Below, one piece after another: positions 1 through 10,909 of a stretch of DNA of 64,000 nucleotides (the first letter of the stretch is position 1; each line of letters begins with the position of its first letter). The DNA lies in NCBI RefSeq assembly GCF_030052815.1, contig NC_079505.1, forward strand, positions 66,728,880-66,792,879, read 5' to 3'. This DNA comes from Hevea brasiliensis (Eukaryota; Streptophyta; Magnoliopsida; Malpighiales; Euphorbiaceae). A program made the position numbers and the translations under genes. The notes below the pieces were generated by a model. It did no database searches, had not been told where the DNA came from, and worked only from the letters and a program-made list of their open reading frames with translations.

Positions 1-2300
1 TTTGGTTTCTTACGGATGCTTGTTGGTCCTATATAATGTCTGGTTGCTAATATTTTCTTTGTTTTCTTAATCCCTTATAGACTTTCTGGAAGCTGCGACT
101 GACGCCTTTATTGATATATTTTATTTCCATTGGAATGTTTAACCATGTGGTTTATTTGCATGTTTGTGTTTTCTCTTTTCTATAATTAATACATTCCTTG
201 GCTTGGTTTTCTCTTCTCATTGTTTAAGAAGGTAAGCAATTATACCTCTCTTTCTCTCTCTCTCTCCAGCTTCCCACCTTTTTTTTTTTTCTTCCTTTAG
301 CTTGTTTTATTATTCTGATGTCTCTTCGTAGCTTTTATGTGGCAGGTGACAGAACTCAACATATATTGGGTTTCAGGAGTGCTCATATTGTTTCATAAAT
401 TGATCAATAGTTAATTTTGTCATGTAGATATTTATTTTTGAATCTGAGCATATAGTGTTTGCTGTGAAACATGCATTTAAGAAATTGATTTACCAAAGAT
501 GCGGAGTTGCATAGTTCAAGTTGCTTGCTTTAGGGCAATACTTCTATGTTGAAAATAAATTTCTGAGCCTGTGAGAGATACTAATAATTTATGAGTTGGT
601 TTAGCTGTTCGTATGTTAGGGATGGTGTTGTGGTACAAGCATTCATGTTATTTAAAGAGAGTTGCTGATGTTTGGTTCAACTATGTTTATGAAATGTAAT
701 TTTGGGATTAGGAACAAGGGAGCTTGTGTAGAGAAATGGCATGATGATTTAGAAGTAGCATTTATAGTCAATAGCGGGTTGTCCCTTTTGACTGGGTGTT
801 TTTGGAGGCCGGCTTAGCCTACCCTTAAATCACCAAGTTTCCTTATCTAATTTCGTCTATGCTGATTGGCCCATTCACATCCTTCCTCATACCTATATGT
901 GTATTTCTGTTATTACACATGAACTCGTAATGTTGTTTCTTCAATGGAAAATGGGAGTTTGTAGTAAAGGGAACTGTCTTATCAATGAGTGCTTGTGATG
1001 CCAAAGACTTTTCTTGTGGCGGATTCCATATTGTTGATGAGGGTTCTTGTTTGGTTAAGTTATGCTGAAGAACGTTGATTTAGAATGTGCTATTTAGATT
1101 TTTGGTTAAGGATATGGCATAATGATTAGTAAGTCCTATTTAGTTATTAACTAGTTATTCATTTTGTGTTGTGTGCCCCACTAAATTGTATAGGGGCCAG
1201 AATAATTAAGCATTGCAATCAGCGGTCTTGAACTATTAACCAGACATGCATGAGCTACTTGTTTATTAAAGCACTTAAACATGTCATTTGCTGAATTTCT
1301 GTTGGCATCTTTTAATAAAACTTAGCTGTTCTAGTTGATGGGCATTATGTTAGAAACCTTATAATTGCATCCTTGCTTGTATATTCCTCTATTGTTCTCA
1401 CTCTCTCCTTTTCTTTTCTCTTTTCATTTATTTATTTATTTTGGGTGGGGTTGGTGGCAGAAAACTTATTGGTGAACAATAGCTGCTGTTTCTTTTCTCA
1501 CTTTAGTATGGGAATGCATTTGGGTGCTTGCAATTTAGGGTCATTGAGTATTTGATTTTTTAGAGTATTCACCTGTTGCTCAAGGGGTATCCCAATTTAA
1601 CATACTTGTGATTTCATTTCACATTGGTTTCACATAGTTAAATTTCATCATTTTATTATGCTTTCCAGTTTTTGTATGGATGTTTGCACAATGTGGGTGT
1701 GGTAGCTAATGAAGTGAGGCTTGTCACTCAAGGATGTTGATATCTGGGAACATCGACTGGCAGTTTTATGGTTTTTGTGATAAATTCTCATCTATCTGCT
1801 AACCTCGTTATGTGCAAGTTTTCAGAAGGTATTTGTTTCTGTGAAAAGCTTTGTGGACCCTGCCAAAGAAGATATTTGGTGGTCATAGTGAACCTTTGGC
1901 GCAACTGTTATATAAACTTGGGGGGTTTTCTCATGTCCTCAGACCAGAAAATTCTGATTTAGTTGGGTGTCTTAGCTGGTCAACTTGTTGTAAACGGTTG
2001 ATTCTATTATAAAGCCGTGCCCTGCGTTCTCCAATTTATGCTACACTTGTTTGTTTGTGTCCCAACAGCTCGTGCAAGCCTCAAGCTGATTTTTGGGTGG
2101 GGTCAGGTATTGCGGAGGTTTTTTTGGCTCTTTCAACTGGGTAGTGATGAAAATTCAAAATCCAGATGCTTGTTTTCCAGGTTGAAAAAAAAACCCTACA
2201 GCTGTGGAGTCCATGATGCATTTTCTGGTGATAGGGCTTAGGGTTGGTGCTTTGAGTTTAATGGAACTGAACCAAATTAATTAGAAAAATTACAAGAGCG
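1..2300. other. Non-coding stretch, no gene recognised
   Basis: This segment is less AT-extreme than the intergenic DNA after 2300 and contains short pyrimidine tracts such as the CT run near 255. It could be the 3' untranslated or intron part of a gene that starts left of the window. Only short open frames are present and none resembles a protein I know. I see no transposon ends. A final short exon after the possible acceptor near 80 cannot be excluded. Confidence 0.3.
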
Positions 2301-3990
2301 TTGGCTATTAATGCATTTTCCTTGGTGGACAATTCCTTGCATATAAATGGTACTTAAACTAAATTAATTAGAAAAATTATTGCCATCTACTTATCTGAAC
2401 TTTTTCCATTGAGAATCTATGATTTTTTTATTTTATTTTACTTTTTTTGTGATATGAACGTTTTTCCATAGAAATTGATGCAAGATTAAACCCTAAAAAA
2501 TGAGTAAAAGAATCCATTAGCTGAGGTTGACTTTGAATGATATGAGATTTGTTTGCTTTTTTTCTTTTTAATAATATATAATATAGTGGTAAGAGTAAAA
2601 TAAAAAGTATATTTTCACGACATGCATGGATGCCAAAACGAGTTATTATACAGTTGTAAGATATCTTATATGTCAATCCGATAATAATTGAATATCTATG
2701 CATGAGTGGGCGGTTTTAAAAATTTATAATTATTTTATAATATTTTTTTAAAAAATAATAATTACATATATATATCAAATTATTATTAGATTATCATTTC
2801 ATATTGCATGCTATTATAATTTTCTCGCTAAGAACACAGAAGAAATATATCCAACAACATATTATTTATTAGGTAATTTAAAACTAAGCATATTTTAAAA
2901 CATTAGAAAATATTTTGCTTTTATTTATATTTTTTCTTTATATTTTGTTGTTATAATATGATTCTACAACTAAAAAAAAATGATAATTTACAATATAAAG
3001 TCACTCTAATTGCTCAGCTCCGAACTGTTTTAAATTTGGGTTTCTTTCAATTTTTTTTTTAATTTTAATTTTTCTTTTATAGTTTTTAGAATTTTTGTTT
3101 GCAATCTGTCAGTTTAAAATGATTTTTAAAAATTTATAGAATAAAAATATTATTCCGAATTCGATTATTCATATCACAACCTGCTTAATTCTAAATATAG
3201 TGTGGATTTGAATTTCAACTCAATCTCTCTCTTTTTTTTTCTCCTTTATGAATTTATAACGAATTAATAAAATTTTTTTAAATATTAGACCATTGATTTT
3301 AATCGACTAGGCATTGACGACGTTCTATAATAATAATAATAATGTGTTGCCAACCTTTTGGCAGCTGGTCCCACATCTTACCCATTGAAAGTAGATCAGA
3401 AAGCACTAGAAGTAGATTGCCACCATATGAGAGCTCAGGTTGCAGTTAAATGAGTTGCACGGGCTGACTATTTTAAAAAAGATTCTATTGGACAAAACCT
3501 TTTTCGAGCTTCAACTCAATTTTTTCAACTGTCAAAAAGTTTAAGCTTGAATCGTTTTTTAAATGAGGTGAGCTTAAATCCTATATCTCATCTACAGCCA
3601 TAATGATTCATAGATTTAGAGTTAATCACATTAAATTATATAATTTAAGTTTAAGATTATAAGTTTAAAAAAACTAAATAACGAATTAAAGCCTATTCAT
3701 TAGTTGGTTTGTCAACTTATTAAACAAGTGAACTCGCAAATCTTTGCAAGCTCAAATCGTTTATTAAACGAGCTTAAAAATTAAACTTGAACTTGATTTA
3801 GTTATTTTCAAACTTTTTATTAAGTTAAACCTCAAATAGTTTGCAAGTGACTCAACTCATTTACAGCCCAATAAACCTATGGAAAGAATGCCAACATCCA
3901 TTATTCAAAATAAAAGAACCAGTTAAGAGAAACCCATACAAAACTATAGCACAGAAATAAAATACCAGAAATCCCACCAACTAAAATTAA
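2300..3990. other. AT-rich intergenic DNA with a degenerate repeat
   Basis: No gene is visible. The part from about 3440 to 3880 looks like an old repeat: it contains several versions of a motif resembling 'gctcaaatcgtttattaaacgag' in pieces and ends near a reverse complement of GGGCTGTAAATGAG. That resembles the ends of hAT-type MITEs, but no clean inverted termini or target-site duplication could be placed. Confidence 0.25.
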
Positions 3991-4220
3991 TTTTTAATAT
4001 CACATTCATACTATCAAAGCCAAGATCACCCATCTAATAAAAGAATAGTGCAAAAACAGGTTGACATTATTGTTATTACATTTTGGTAAGCTCCCTAGGA
4101 AAGTGAACTCAAAAGTAAAACCAGATAGACTATTGTAATGGGCAACGATCATTTCTGCCCCAGTTATAACGCTACTCTCCATAAGTGCCAATTTTTTGGT
4201 CGAAGAAACTTCTTCACAGT

Positions 4221-6194
4221 TCAATCAAGCTTCACTGAAGAGAACAAGTAGTGCACAAACCAGAACGATGAAAGGAATCCAACTGTTCCCGTTGCAAACA
4301 TAATTGCTAGAACCATTAGAAGAGAATAACCAAGGTATAGCGTTGCAGAGATTGGCCCACTTAAACTCTTGAGATCAAATACCAGATAGTTAATGGAGTA
4401 TAAGAAAATGTAGATGGCCACTGAACCAGAAGCAAAGAAGGACTTCCACCACCATTTCCAGTCCTCAACGCAGAGATGCATGTAAGTTAAAACAAGAGAC
4501 ACTTCGGCACAAACCACCACGAGAAGGATAAAAACAATCAAGAGAAACCCAAAAACATAATAAACACGGCCCATCCAGATGCTAGACATGATAAAGAAGA
4601 GCTCAATGAAAAGTGTACCAAAGGGAAGAGTTCCGGCACCAAGAACGAGAAGCCAAGATGGGTACTTTTGAGCTGGTATTTCCCTAGGAATCTGGTTGGT
4701 TCGAACTGGGTATTCAATATGGGGTGCCTTTGCCCCAAAGTATCCCCCAATAAGAGTAAGGGGAACAGAGATGCAGAACCAGAGCAGAATCAGAACGACA
4801 AACAAAGAGATTGGAATGGCACCTGTGCTATGACTACCCCACAGTAGGAAATTCAAAATCGTTAAGATAAAAAAGGCAATACCAGGGAAAAAGCAGGCAG
4901 CCCTCCAGGAAACTGAAACCCATCCTTTGTGATCGCCACATCCAATAGTCCTCCAAAGGCGAACTGCTACATAGCCAGCTGCAATACCGAGAATCATGTA
5001 GAATATAAGCATACCTGTAATGAGAGTTCCACGGGAAGCTGGTGACATGAATCCAAGAGCAGCAAACAAGATTGTCACAACCGCCATCCCAAGGATCTGA
5101 ACTCCATCTCCAACCATAACACATAGAAGTGAGGCATTGGTTGGGGCACGGAAAACATCACCCACAACAAGTTTCCACCCAGATAACTCCTCGTTCATCT
5201 GTGCTTGAGCCTCCTTGTCAAGTTCCTCATAACGGGTCAGATCTCTCCTCACAGTCCTCAAGAAAATGACAAGGACAATACCAGCAAGGAAGGTGATAAC
5301 CATCAGAGAATTCATGATCGAGAACCAATGGACCTTTGACCCCTCCATCCTCAAATAGGCATCCCATCTCGATGGCCACTTTATATCACTCTCCTCAAAG
5401 GTGACCTCATAGGTAAAAACAATTGGCTCATTCTCCCTAATTGGCATAGCCACAGTGGTTGGATCGCACTTAATTGGAGATGGGTATTTGCCATACATTT
5501 TCGAGTTCTTCACGGACTGAACATTATGCATGAAGTTGCAAGGAACTACTTCAAATCCCACAACCATGTACCCAGGAATATCAGATCCTCCATTCCCAAT
5601 TGTTGGAATGACCTCAGCACCATCTCCAGTCCCCATCACGCGTGCCATATTGGCCTCCTCATACTTATGAACAAGAACTTTAAACTTCAAATGGTTAAAA
5701 ACATAATAGGCATCCTGAACCTTAATTCCAACAGGATATCCTGTCCACCTCAACAAGTATGCCTCCTTCTTAGTATACCTTATTGCCGGCAAATTATCAA
5801 GAATCAAATTAACCTGATACATCTCATCAATCCTCTTCTTCAAAAGCTTAAAGTTCTCAGTAGATAAGGGGTCAGCTCGACACAAAAAGATCTCACTCTC
5901 ATTCACATGCATCTTAAACCTATATGGGGAATTCTCAATCCTATCTCCCATAAGGAGCTCACCGAGATTTTCAGCACTATCCTTGATACCCTCTGCAGGC
6001 TGGCAAAAGGGTAGACTGTAATAGCTAAATGGCATCTCGGTATCAATAGAAGTAATGGAATTCACTTTCACTGATAAAGCTTCACCGACATTGTATTTGT
6101 GGGGGTAGCTACCCGGAAGGTAAAACCCATATACAGATTGGAAAATCAAGCTAAGGGTCAAGACCCAGATCTTAAAATTAGAAAAATGGTCCAT
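4221..6194 (-). CDS. Transmembrane nine (TMN/EMP70, nonaspanin) family protein
   Basis: Predicted 657-residue endomembrane protein of the TM9SF/EMP70 family, which in plants resides in the Golgi and endosomes and is linked to membrane-protein trafficking. The N-terminus is a hydrophobic signal peptide ending near VYG before FYLPG. A luminal EMP70 domain follows (FYLPGSYPHKYNVGEAL, then PFSYYSLPFCQP). After that comes one membrane segment beginning near MNSLMVITFLAGIVLVIFL and a C-terminal block of about eight more. The protein ends in SSVKLD, matching the KXD/E Golgi-retention signal described for Arabidopsis EMP12. The frame is open further upstream to 6269, but only through a TTG codon. The first in-frame ATG is at 6194 and gives the signal peptide directly, so I chose it. 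The length and intronless CDS fit the longer Arabidopsis TMN class (TMN8-12 type). Residues look intact; no frameshift seen. Confidence 0.93.
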   Translation of the reverse strand: MDHFSNFKIWVLTLSLIFQSVYGFYLPGSYPHKYNVGEALSVKVNSITSIDTEMPFSYYSLPFCQPAEGIKDSAENLGELLMGDRIENSPYRFKMHVNESEIFLCRADPLSTENFKLLKKRIDEMYQVNLILDNLPAIRYTKKEAYLLRWTGYPVGIKVQDAYYVFNHLKFKVLVHKYEEANMARVMGTGDGAEVIPTIGNGGSDIPGYMVVGFEVVPCNFMHNVQSVKNSKMYGKYPSPIKCDPTTVAMPIRENEPIVFTYEVTFEESDIKWPSRWDAYLRMEGSKVHWFSIMNSLMVITFLAGIVLVIFLRTVRRDLTRYEELDKEAQAQMNEELSGWKLVVGDVFRAPTNASLLCVMVGDGVQILGMAVVTILFAALGFMSPASRGTLITGMLIFYMILGIAAGYVAVRLWRTIGCGDHKGWVSVSWRAACFFPGIAFFILTILNFLLWGSHSTGAIPISLFVVLILLWFCISVPLTLIGGYFGAKAPHIEYPVRTNQIPREIPAQKYPSWLLVLGAGTLPFGTLFIELFFIMSSIWMGRVYYVFGFLLIVFILLVVVCAEVSLVLTYMHLCVEDWKWWWKSFFASGSVAIYIFLYSINYLVFDLKSLSGPISATLYLGYSLLMVLAIMFATGTVGFLSSFWFVHYLFSSVKLD

Positions 6195-6281
6195 TTTGGA
6201 GTTCTGAGGCGAATAGTGCCAGATCTGGAAGACCCAGATCACGAAACGAGTGTATAAGCAAAGATCCAATTTAAATTTCAG

Positions 6282-6382
6282 CTAGAATTCAGAAAATCAA
6301 GAGCTGAACAATACAGAACGAAACAGGTATCGAAAAACTGTAAAAAAAATGGGCTATAAAAAGAAGTGTAGATCTAACCAAC
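6282..6382 (-). other. Probable 5' UTR intron of the TMN gene
   Basis: On the minus strand, ACAAG|GTTGGTTAG around 6383 is a good donor and GAATTCTAG|CTGAAA around 6281 is a good acceptor, giving a 101-nt AT-rich intron about 90 nt upstream of the start codon. Leader introns are common in plant housekeeping genes. Inference from splice consensus only. Confidence 0.45.
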
Positions 6383-6599
6383 CTTGTGAAGATAGTGATG
6401 CAAAGAGAAAAACTGAGAAGAGGGCCTCAATGAACACCAAACAGAGATGTCAGCAACTTCTGCCAAACGGAATTTTTAGACAAGCAAAAGAAAGAGAGTG
6501 AAGGATTGGAAGGCACAACAGGAGGATTTATCTGGTTTTTGGTCGCATTGGAAGGAAAGTGCCGACGAGTCTCCTCGTTTTTCACGGATTGACGATAAT

Positions 6600-7693
6600 G
6601 CCCATTTCCTTACCTTACATATAAAAATATTTAATTTTAAAAAATTTATTTTAAAAAATAAAAAATATTTAATTTGAAAAAAAAAATTATTTTAAACAAA
6701 TAAAAATATTTATTTAATTCTTTCTTAAGCATAATTTATCCTAAAAGAAGTCTTTTTAAGTAAGCGAAGTCGAATTAAATTTCTAATTAATTAAATTTTA
6801 AATATTTTAAAGCATTAATTAAATTTAATAATTAAATATAATTGAATTAAAAGATTTTATTTAATTATTTGATTTAGTTAAATTAATAGAATAATGTAAT
6901 TTATACATTATTTAATATTGATTTATAATTATTAATAAAAATATAATTAAAGATAAAATATAATAATAATAAAAATAATATATTATTTAATAAAGTATTA
7001 TTAATATTTATTAATTAAAATTATTTATTATTTTGATTAGTTTAATAACTAGTTCGAAGTTAAATGATTCTACAATTTAAAACTAAAGTTTTAAAATATT
7101 ATTTATCAAACCAAATTCTTTTATCAAAGTAATTAAATTTAATTAATTCAATTAAATGGTTCAGATAATAGATATTAGACGTGCAAAAATCGAACTCAAC
7201 TTAACTTTATCACGATTGTTATTCCTCAAATTCGATTTCATATTAAATCTGATTATACTATATCTATATTCATCCTATCAAGATACAATAAGATCAAATA
7301 CCTATAACTAAATACTCGGTCCATTATCATTCCTAGACTTACTCCCAAGCCACAACCATCAATATAGTTAAATCCACTAACCAAACAAATACAAATAATA
7401 AAAAAGATGCAATTAAATTGAGTCAGAACTTCCATCAAAATTTGACTAGAAGGATTTTGAATAGTGCCTAATTGAAATTGAATGATTTTTGTGATACAAA
7501 TTGAAGTTGAGGGACGGCATTGAAACAACCTTATAAATTGAGGGACAATAGGTGAAATTAAGTCATTTTTTTTATTATCAATAATTACAAATTCTTCTAT
7601 GTAAATGTAAAAGTTCTTGTAAGCATTTGAAAATTGGGAGTTGAATTATTACGAGTTTGTAAGTGAATATTAATTAATTAATATTTTTTTTAT

Positions 7694-7741
<48 letters not shown>

Positions 7742-8960
7742 TCTTTATAAATGATAAACTTCAAATTATTAGACATAATGTCATGTGGAAAATATCCATC
7801 TCACCCATCACATGCATGATGAAATTTTCTATAAAATTAAGTGAAAAAATCTAAGAGTTGTTAGGGATAGAACACACTTACATTCAGGTTAGTGATAGGA
7901 ATGCACTATCGCTAAAACAATTACAATTTTAATAGTCTTTGTTCCCGTATAAATACATAAATTCTCTATCAATTGAAAAAACAATTAAAATTTTCAATTA
8001 TATCAGTCTTATGAAGTTTAAAATTTTGATTTTTAATATTAATCAAAATAAATTATATGAAAAGAGACTTATTAAACTTATAATTGAAGAATAAGCATTT
8101 TTTTTATTGTAAAAAATTATTTATTTTTTTAATTATGTTATCAATGGATAATAGCTAAACCTTTAAAAAGCTTGATTTTGTTACAACTTACTAGCTGAAA
8201 GGTAAACTAACATGACAATTCCAATATCCAAAACCCTTCACATGTCTTTTGTGTAATTATTTTTTAGTATAATTGATTCCATTTGAATTCAATACCTCAT
8301 CACTTTAAAGATAATTTCAATACCACTGAGCTAAAGTTATTTATCCATGAGTATCTCTCAGATAATTGCACGCAGGCTCTGGCTTGCAAATTATAATTTC
8401 CATGGACCATGAGAAACAGTAGGTGAGAGGCCATCGTGGTTATGACGGGCTAACCACACCATCTATTTGATAATATTTTAAAGTTGCATTGGATCTTGAA
8501 TGAATGAAAACTACAATATACACACCATGAAGAAGAGAGGATACCCAGAAGACATGAGCAATAAAGGTATATGTAAAGACTTGAAAGATAAGCATTTTTT
8601 TATTGGCCAGTGAAAGCCTTACCTTGAACTCATTTTCTTAATTTTACCTTTCTCCATCACATGAAGGACAAGCTGGACTTTCCACTTTGCAGCTTTCACA
8701 AGTCAAGCTAGGCCATAAACTATATTGGGTTAATGATATAAAACTAGTTTAGTTTGTAGATTAATTAATTTATTAATATCTTATCACAGCCTCTCTAATT
8801 AAAATGCATAGAATTTAAATATTAAAAACTTTAATTTATTAATTAAAAAAATAATGACCTTTTATTAATTAAAATTTTCAGCACAAAAAAGGATAAATTT
8901 ATACTTATTCATGCTTCAAGTTCAATACAAAAAAGAGAGCACATCAATTTAGAAGAGGAA
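6600..8960. other. AT-rich intergenic DNA
   Basis: No gene seen. Very AT-rich, with many homopolymer A and T runs. The part near 7380-7565 contains phrases such as 'aattgagggacaatagg' on the + strand that resemble ends of old Mutator-like elements, but no matching partner or duplication could be placed. Confidence 0.4.
7697..7737. repeat. (TA)n microsatellite
   Basis: Uninterrupted TA dinucleotide run of about 40 bp in AT-rich intergenic DNA. Confidence 0.95.
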
Positions 8961-8971
8961 GAAGACAAGAG

Positions 8972-9484
8972 TAGGGCTGAGCAAAATTCGGTTCAAATCG
9001 AAAAATCAAACCGAACCGAGTCAATTCGGTTCAATCAGTTTGGTTCGATTTTATATTATAAAAATTTCGGTTGTTTCAGTTCGGTTCTATTTTGAAGAAA
9101 AAAAATCAGTTAAACCGAACCGAACCGAATAGTAATTTATATATTCAAATCGAACTGAATCGATTTTTGAATTGATTTATTTTTATGAAAAATTTATGAA
9201 TTATATTTAATTTTATATATATTAATTGTTTAATTTGATTGATTAATGGTTATTAGGTTCAAACCAAAGTCAAAATTAGACCAAATAACTTGAAAATCAA
9301 GTGTAAATTAAAAAATAATCAAAAATCAAAATCGATCGGTTTAAATAGAACTGAACCGAAATAGAGCGGTTCGGTTCGATTCGATTTTTCACCAATTTTG
9401 GTTCGGTTCGGTTTCTAAAATTTAAAATTTGATTTTTATAATTTAATTCGATTCTATTCGGTTCGAACCGAATGCTCACCCCTA
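8972..9484. mobile_element. Non-autonomous hAT-type MITE
   Basis: A 513-bp element with imperfect terminal inverted repeats: the left end TAGGGCTGAGCAAAATTCGG pairs with the reverse complement of the right end, TAGGGGTGAGCATTCGG. It is flanked by a perfect 8-bp target-site duplication GACAAGAG (8964-8971 and 9485-9492), the size typical of the hAT superfamily. The interior is packed with short TTCGGTT/AACCGAA words in both orientations, and it has no transposase coding. Compare the element at 29801-30623. Confidence 0.88.
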
Positions 9485-9626
9485 GACAAGAGTCCTATTC
9501 TAACGAGTCAGGAGCGAGGTGACAAATCCCTTAAGTTTAATATTTTTAAGGTACAATTTACTAAACTTCATCAAAATAATGAAGTGAAAAGTAAAATGTA
9601 ATTATTTTGGGCAAGTATTTAAATTC

Positions 9627-9851
9627 TGTTAGCATAATTACATCAATTAGCATGATTATAGAAGATTTGTGTAGCATAATTACAGCAATTAGCATGATTA
9701 TAGGAGATTTGTGTAGCATAATTATAGCAATTATTATTCTTGTCCAAATTAGTTCATATTTTCATGTATAAATAGATGTAATATCTCTGTAAATGGGACA
9801 CGGACAAATACACAATCCTTTTCTTCATTACTTGTATTCTTTCTTCTAACA
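9627..9851 (+). repeat. 5' LTR of the copia element
   Basis: 225 bp, with perfect short inverted ends TGTTAG...CTAACA. The U3 part holds about two and a third copies of a 42-bp tandem repeat (from about 9630 to 9730), arranged like the repeated enhancer boxes known in plant copia LTRs. A TATA-like box TATAAATAG lies at 9767-9775. The LTR ends directly against the primer-binding site. Confidence 0.93.
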
Positions 9852-9864
9852 TGGTATCAGAGCC
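9852..9864 (+). other. Primer-binding site (initiator tRNA-Met)
   Basis: TGGTATCAGAGCC is the standard complement of the 3' end of plant initiator tRNA-Met used by copia elements. It starts immediately after the LTR. Confidence 0.95.
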
Positions 9865-9947
9865 ATAAAGCTTTTATTTCTAGTTTTTGGGGTCTCTCTG
9901 CTCTCTCTACAACCTGTTCTGGTTCATTCTTTCATACCTATAATTAA

Positions 9948-10856
9948 ACAATTTTTATTTCTCCTCATCTTGTTATCAATGGAGAAATCGATATTTCAAG
10001 ACCTATTGCAGCTTGATCTGGTTCCAACTATAATCTTTGGGTTCAAGGAATGAAAAGTTTTTTGATAGGTCGTAAGCTTTGGCGTATTGTTACTGGAGAT
10101 ATCACTGCGCCGACAAGAGAGAACAATGAAACTGATGCAAAATTTGCTGACCGTCTTGAGGATTGGGATAGTAAAAATCATCAGATCATCACCTGGTTTC
10201 GTAATACCTCTGTCTCGTCCATCCACATCCAGTTTGCTAATTATGACTCTGCAAAAGAAATCTGGGATTTTTTGGCTAATCGATATCAGACCACTGGACT
10301 TGCCCACTATTATCAGTTGTGGACTACTCTTCATAATCTGAAACAAGAAGCAGGTCAATCTGTGAATGATTTTCTTGCCCAGGTCCAACCTATTTGGAAT
10401 CAAATATCTCAGGCCAAAATTAGTGAAGATCATTTTCATCTCATTCAAGTTCTAATGGCTCTTCGATCAGAATATGAGGCCGTTCGAGCGTCCCTGCTAC
10501 ATCGAAATCCACTCCCATCATTGGAAACTGCTATTCAAGAGATTATTTTTTAAGAGACTCGTCTCAGTTTGGATAAAACTCCTCAATTTGAAGCTGCTCT
10601 TGCAACTAATCGATCCTCACATCAGAAATCTGGCAATCAACTCTGTAAGAATTGCAATCAAATTGGTCATGCTTTTGCATATTGTCCTACTATAAAATGC
10701 AAATATTGTCATGGTTACGGTCATATTCTTGAACATTGTCCCACACGTCCTCCAAGACCAAAAGGAGGGCATTCTAAATTCAAGAATGTCTCAAAGCCTG
10801 GATCTTCATCTGTCACTTTCTTTGCTGCATCGAGGGTTCTACTGCCATCACCATGA
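9948..10856 (+). pseudogene. copia gag (nucleocapsid) remnant
   Basis: The frame reads SPHLVINGEIDISRPIAA, hits a TGA (10014-10016), then continues with SGSNYNLWVQGMKSFLIGRKLW and a typical copia gag region (UBN2-like) to a TAA at about 10552. After that comes the nucleocapsid with two zinc knuckles of the form C-X2-C-X4-H-X4-C (CKNCNQIGHAFAYC and CKYCHGYGHILEHC). No clear start codon remains upstream, since the frame is closed by a TAA a few codons before SPHLV. Non-functional because of the two in-frame stops. Confidence 0.88.
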
Positions 10857-10909
10857 GTGATCTTGAGGCACTATTCAAACATGTTATCTCTTCTAATTCT
10901 CCTGCTGCC

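Noticed and set aside
2017..2241. 74-codon frame in the first 2.3 kb
   Set aside because: No domain, no similarity I recognise, and the composition resembles non-coding transcript sequence.
6195..6269. N-terminal extension of the TMN protein by 25 residues
   Set aside because: It starts at TTG, not ATG, and lies in the leader close to a predicted 5' UTR intron; the ATG at 6194 gives a proper signal peptide.
9996..10448. 150-codon minus-strand frame
   Set aside because: Antisense shadow of copia gag.
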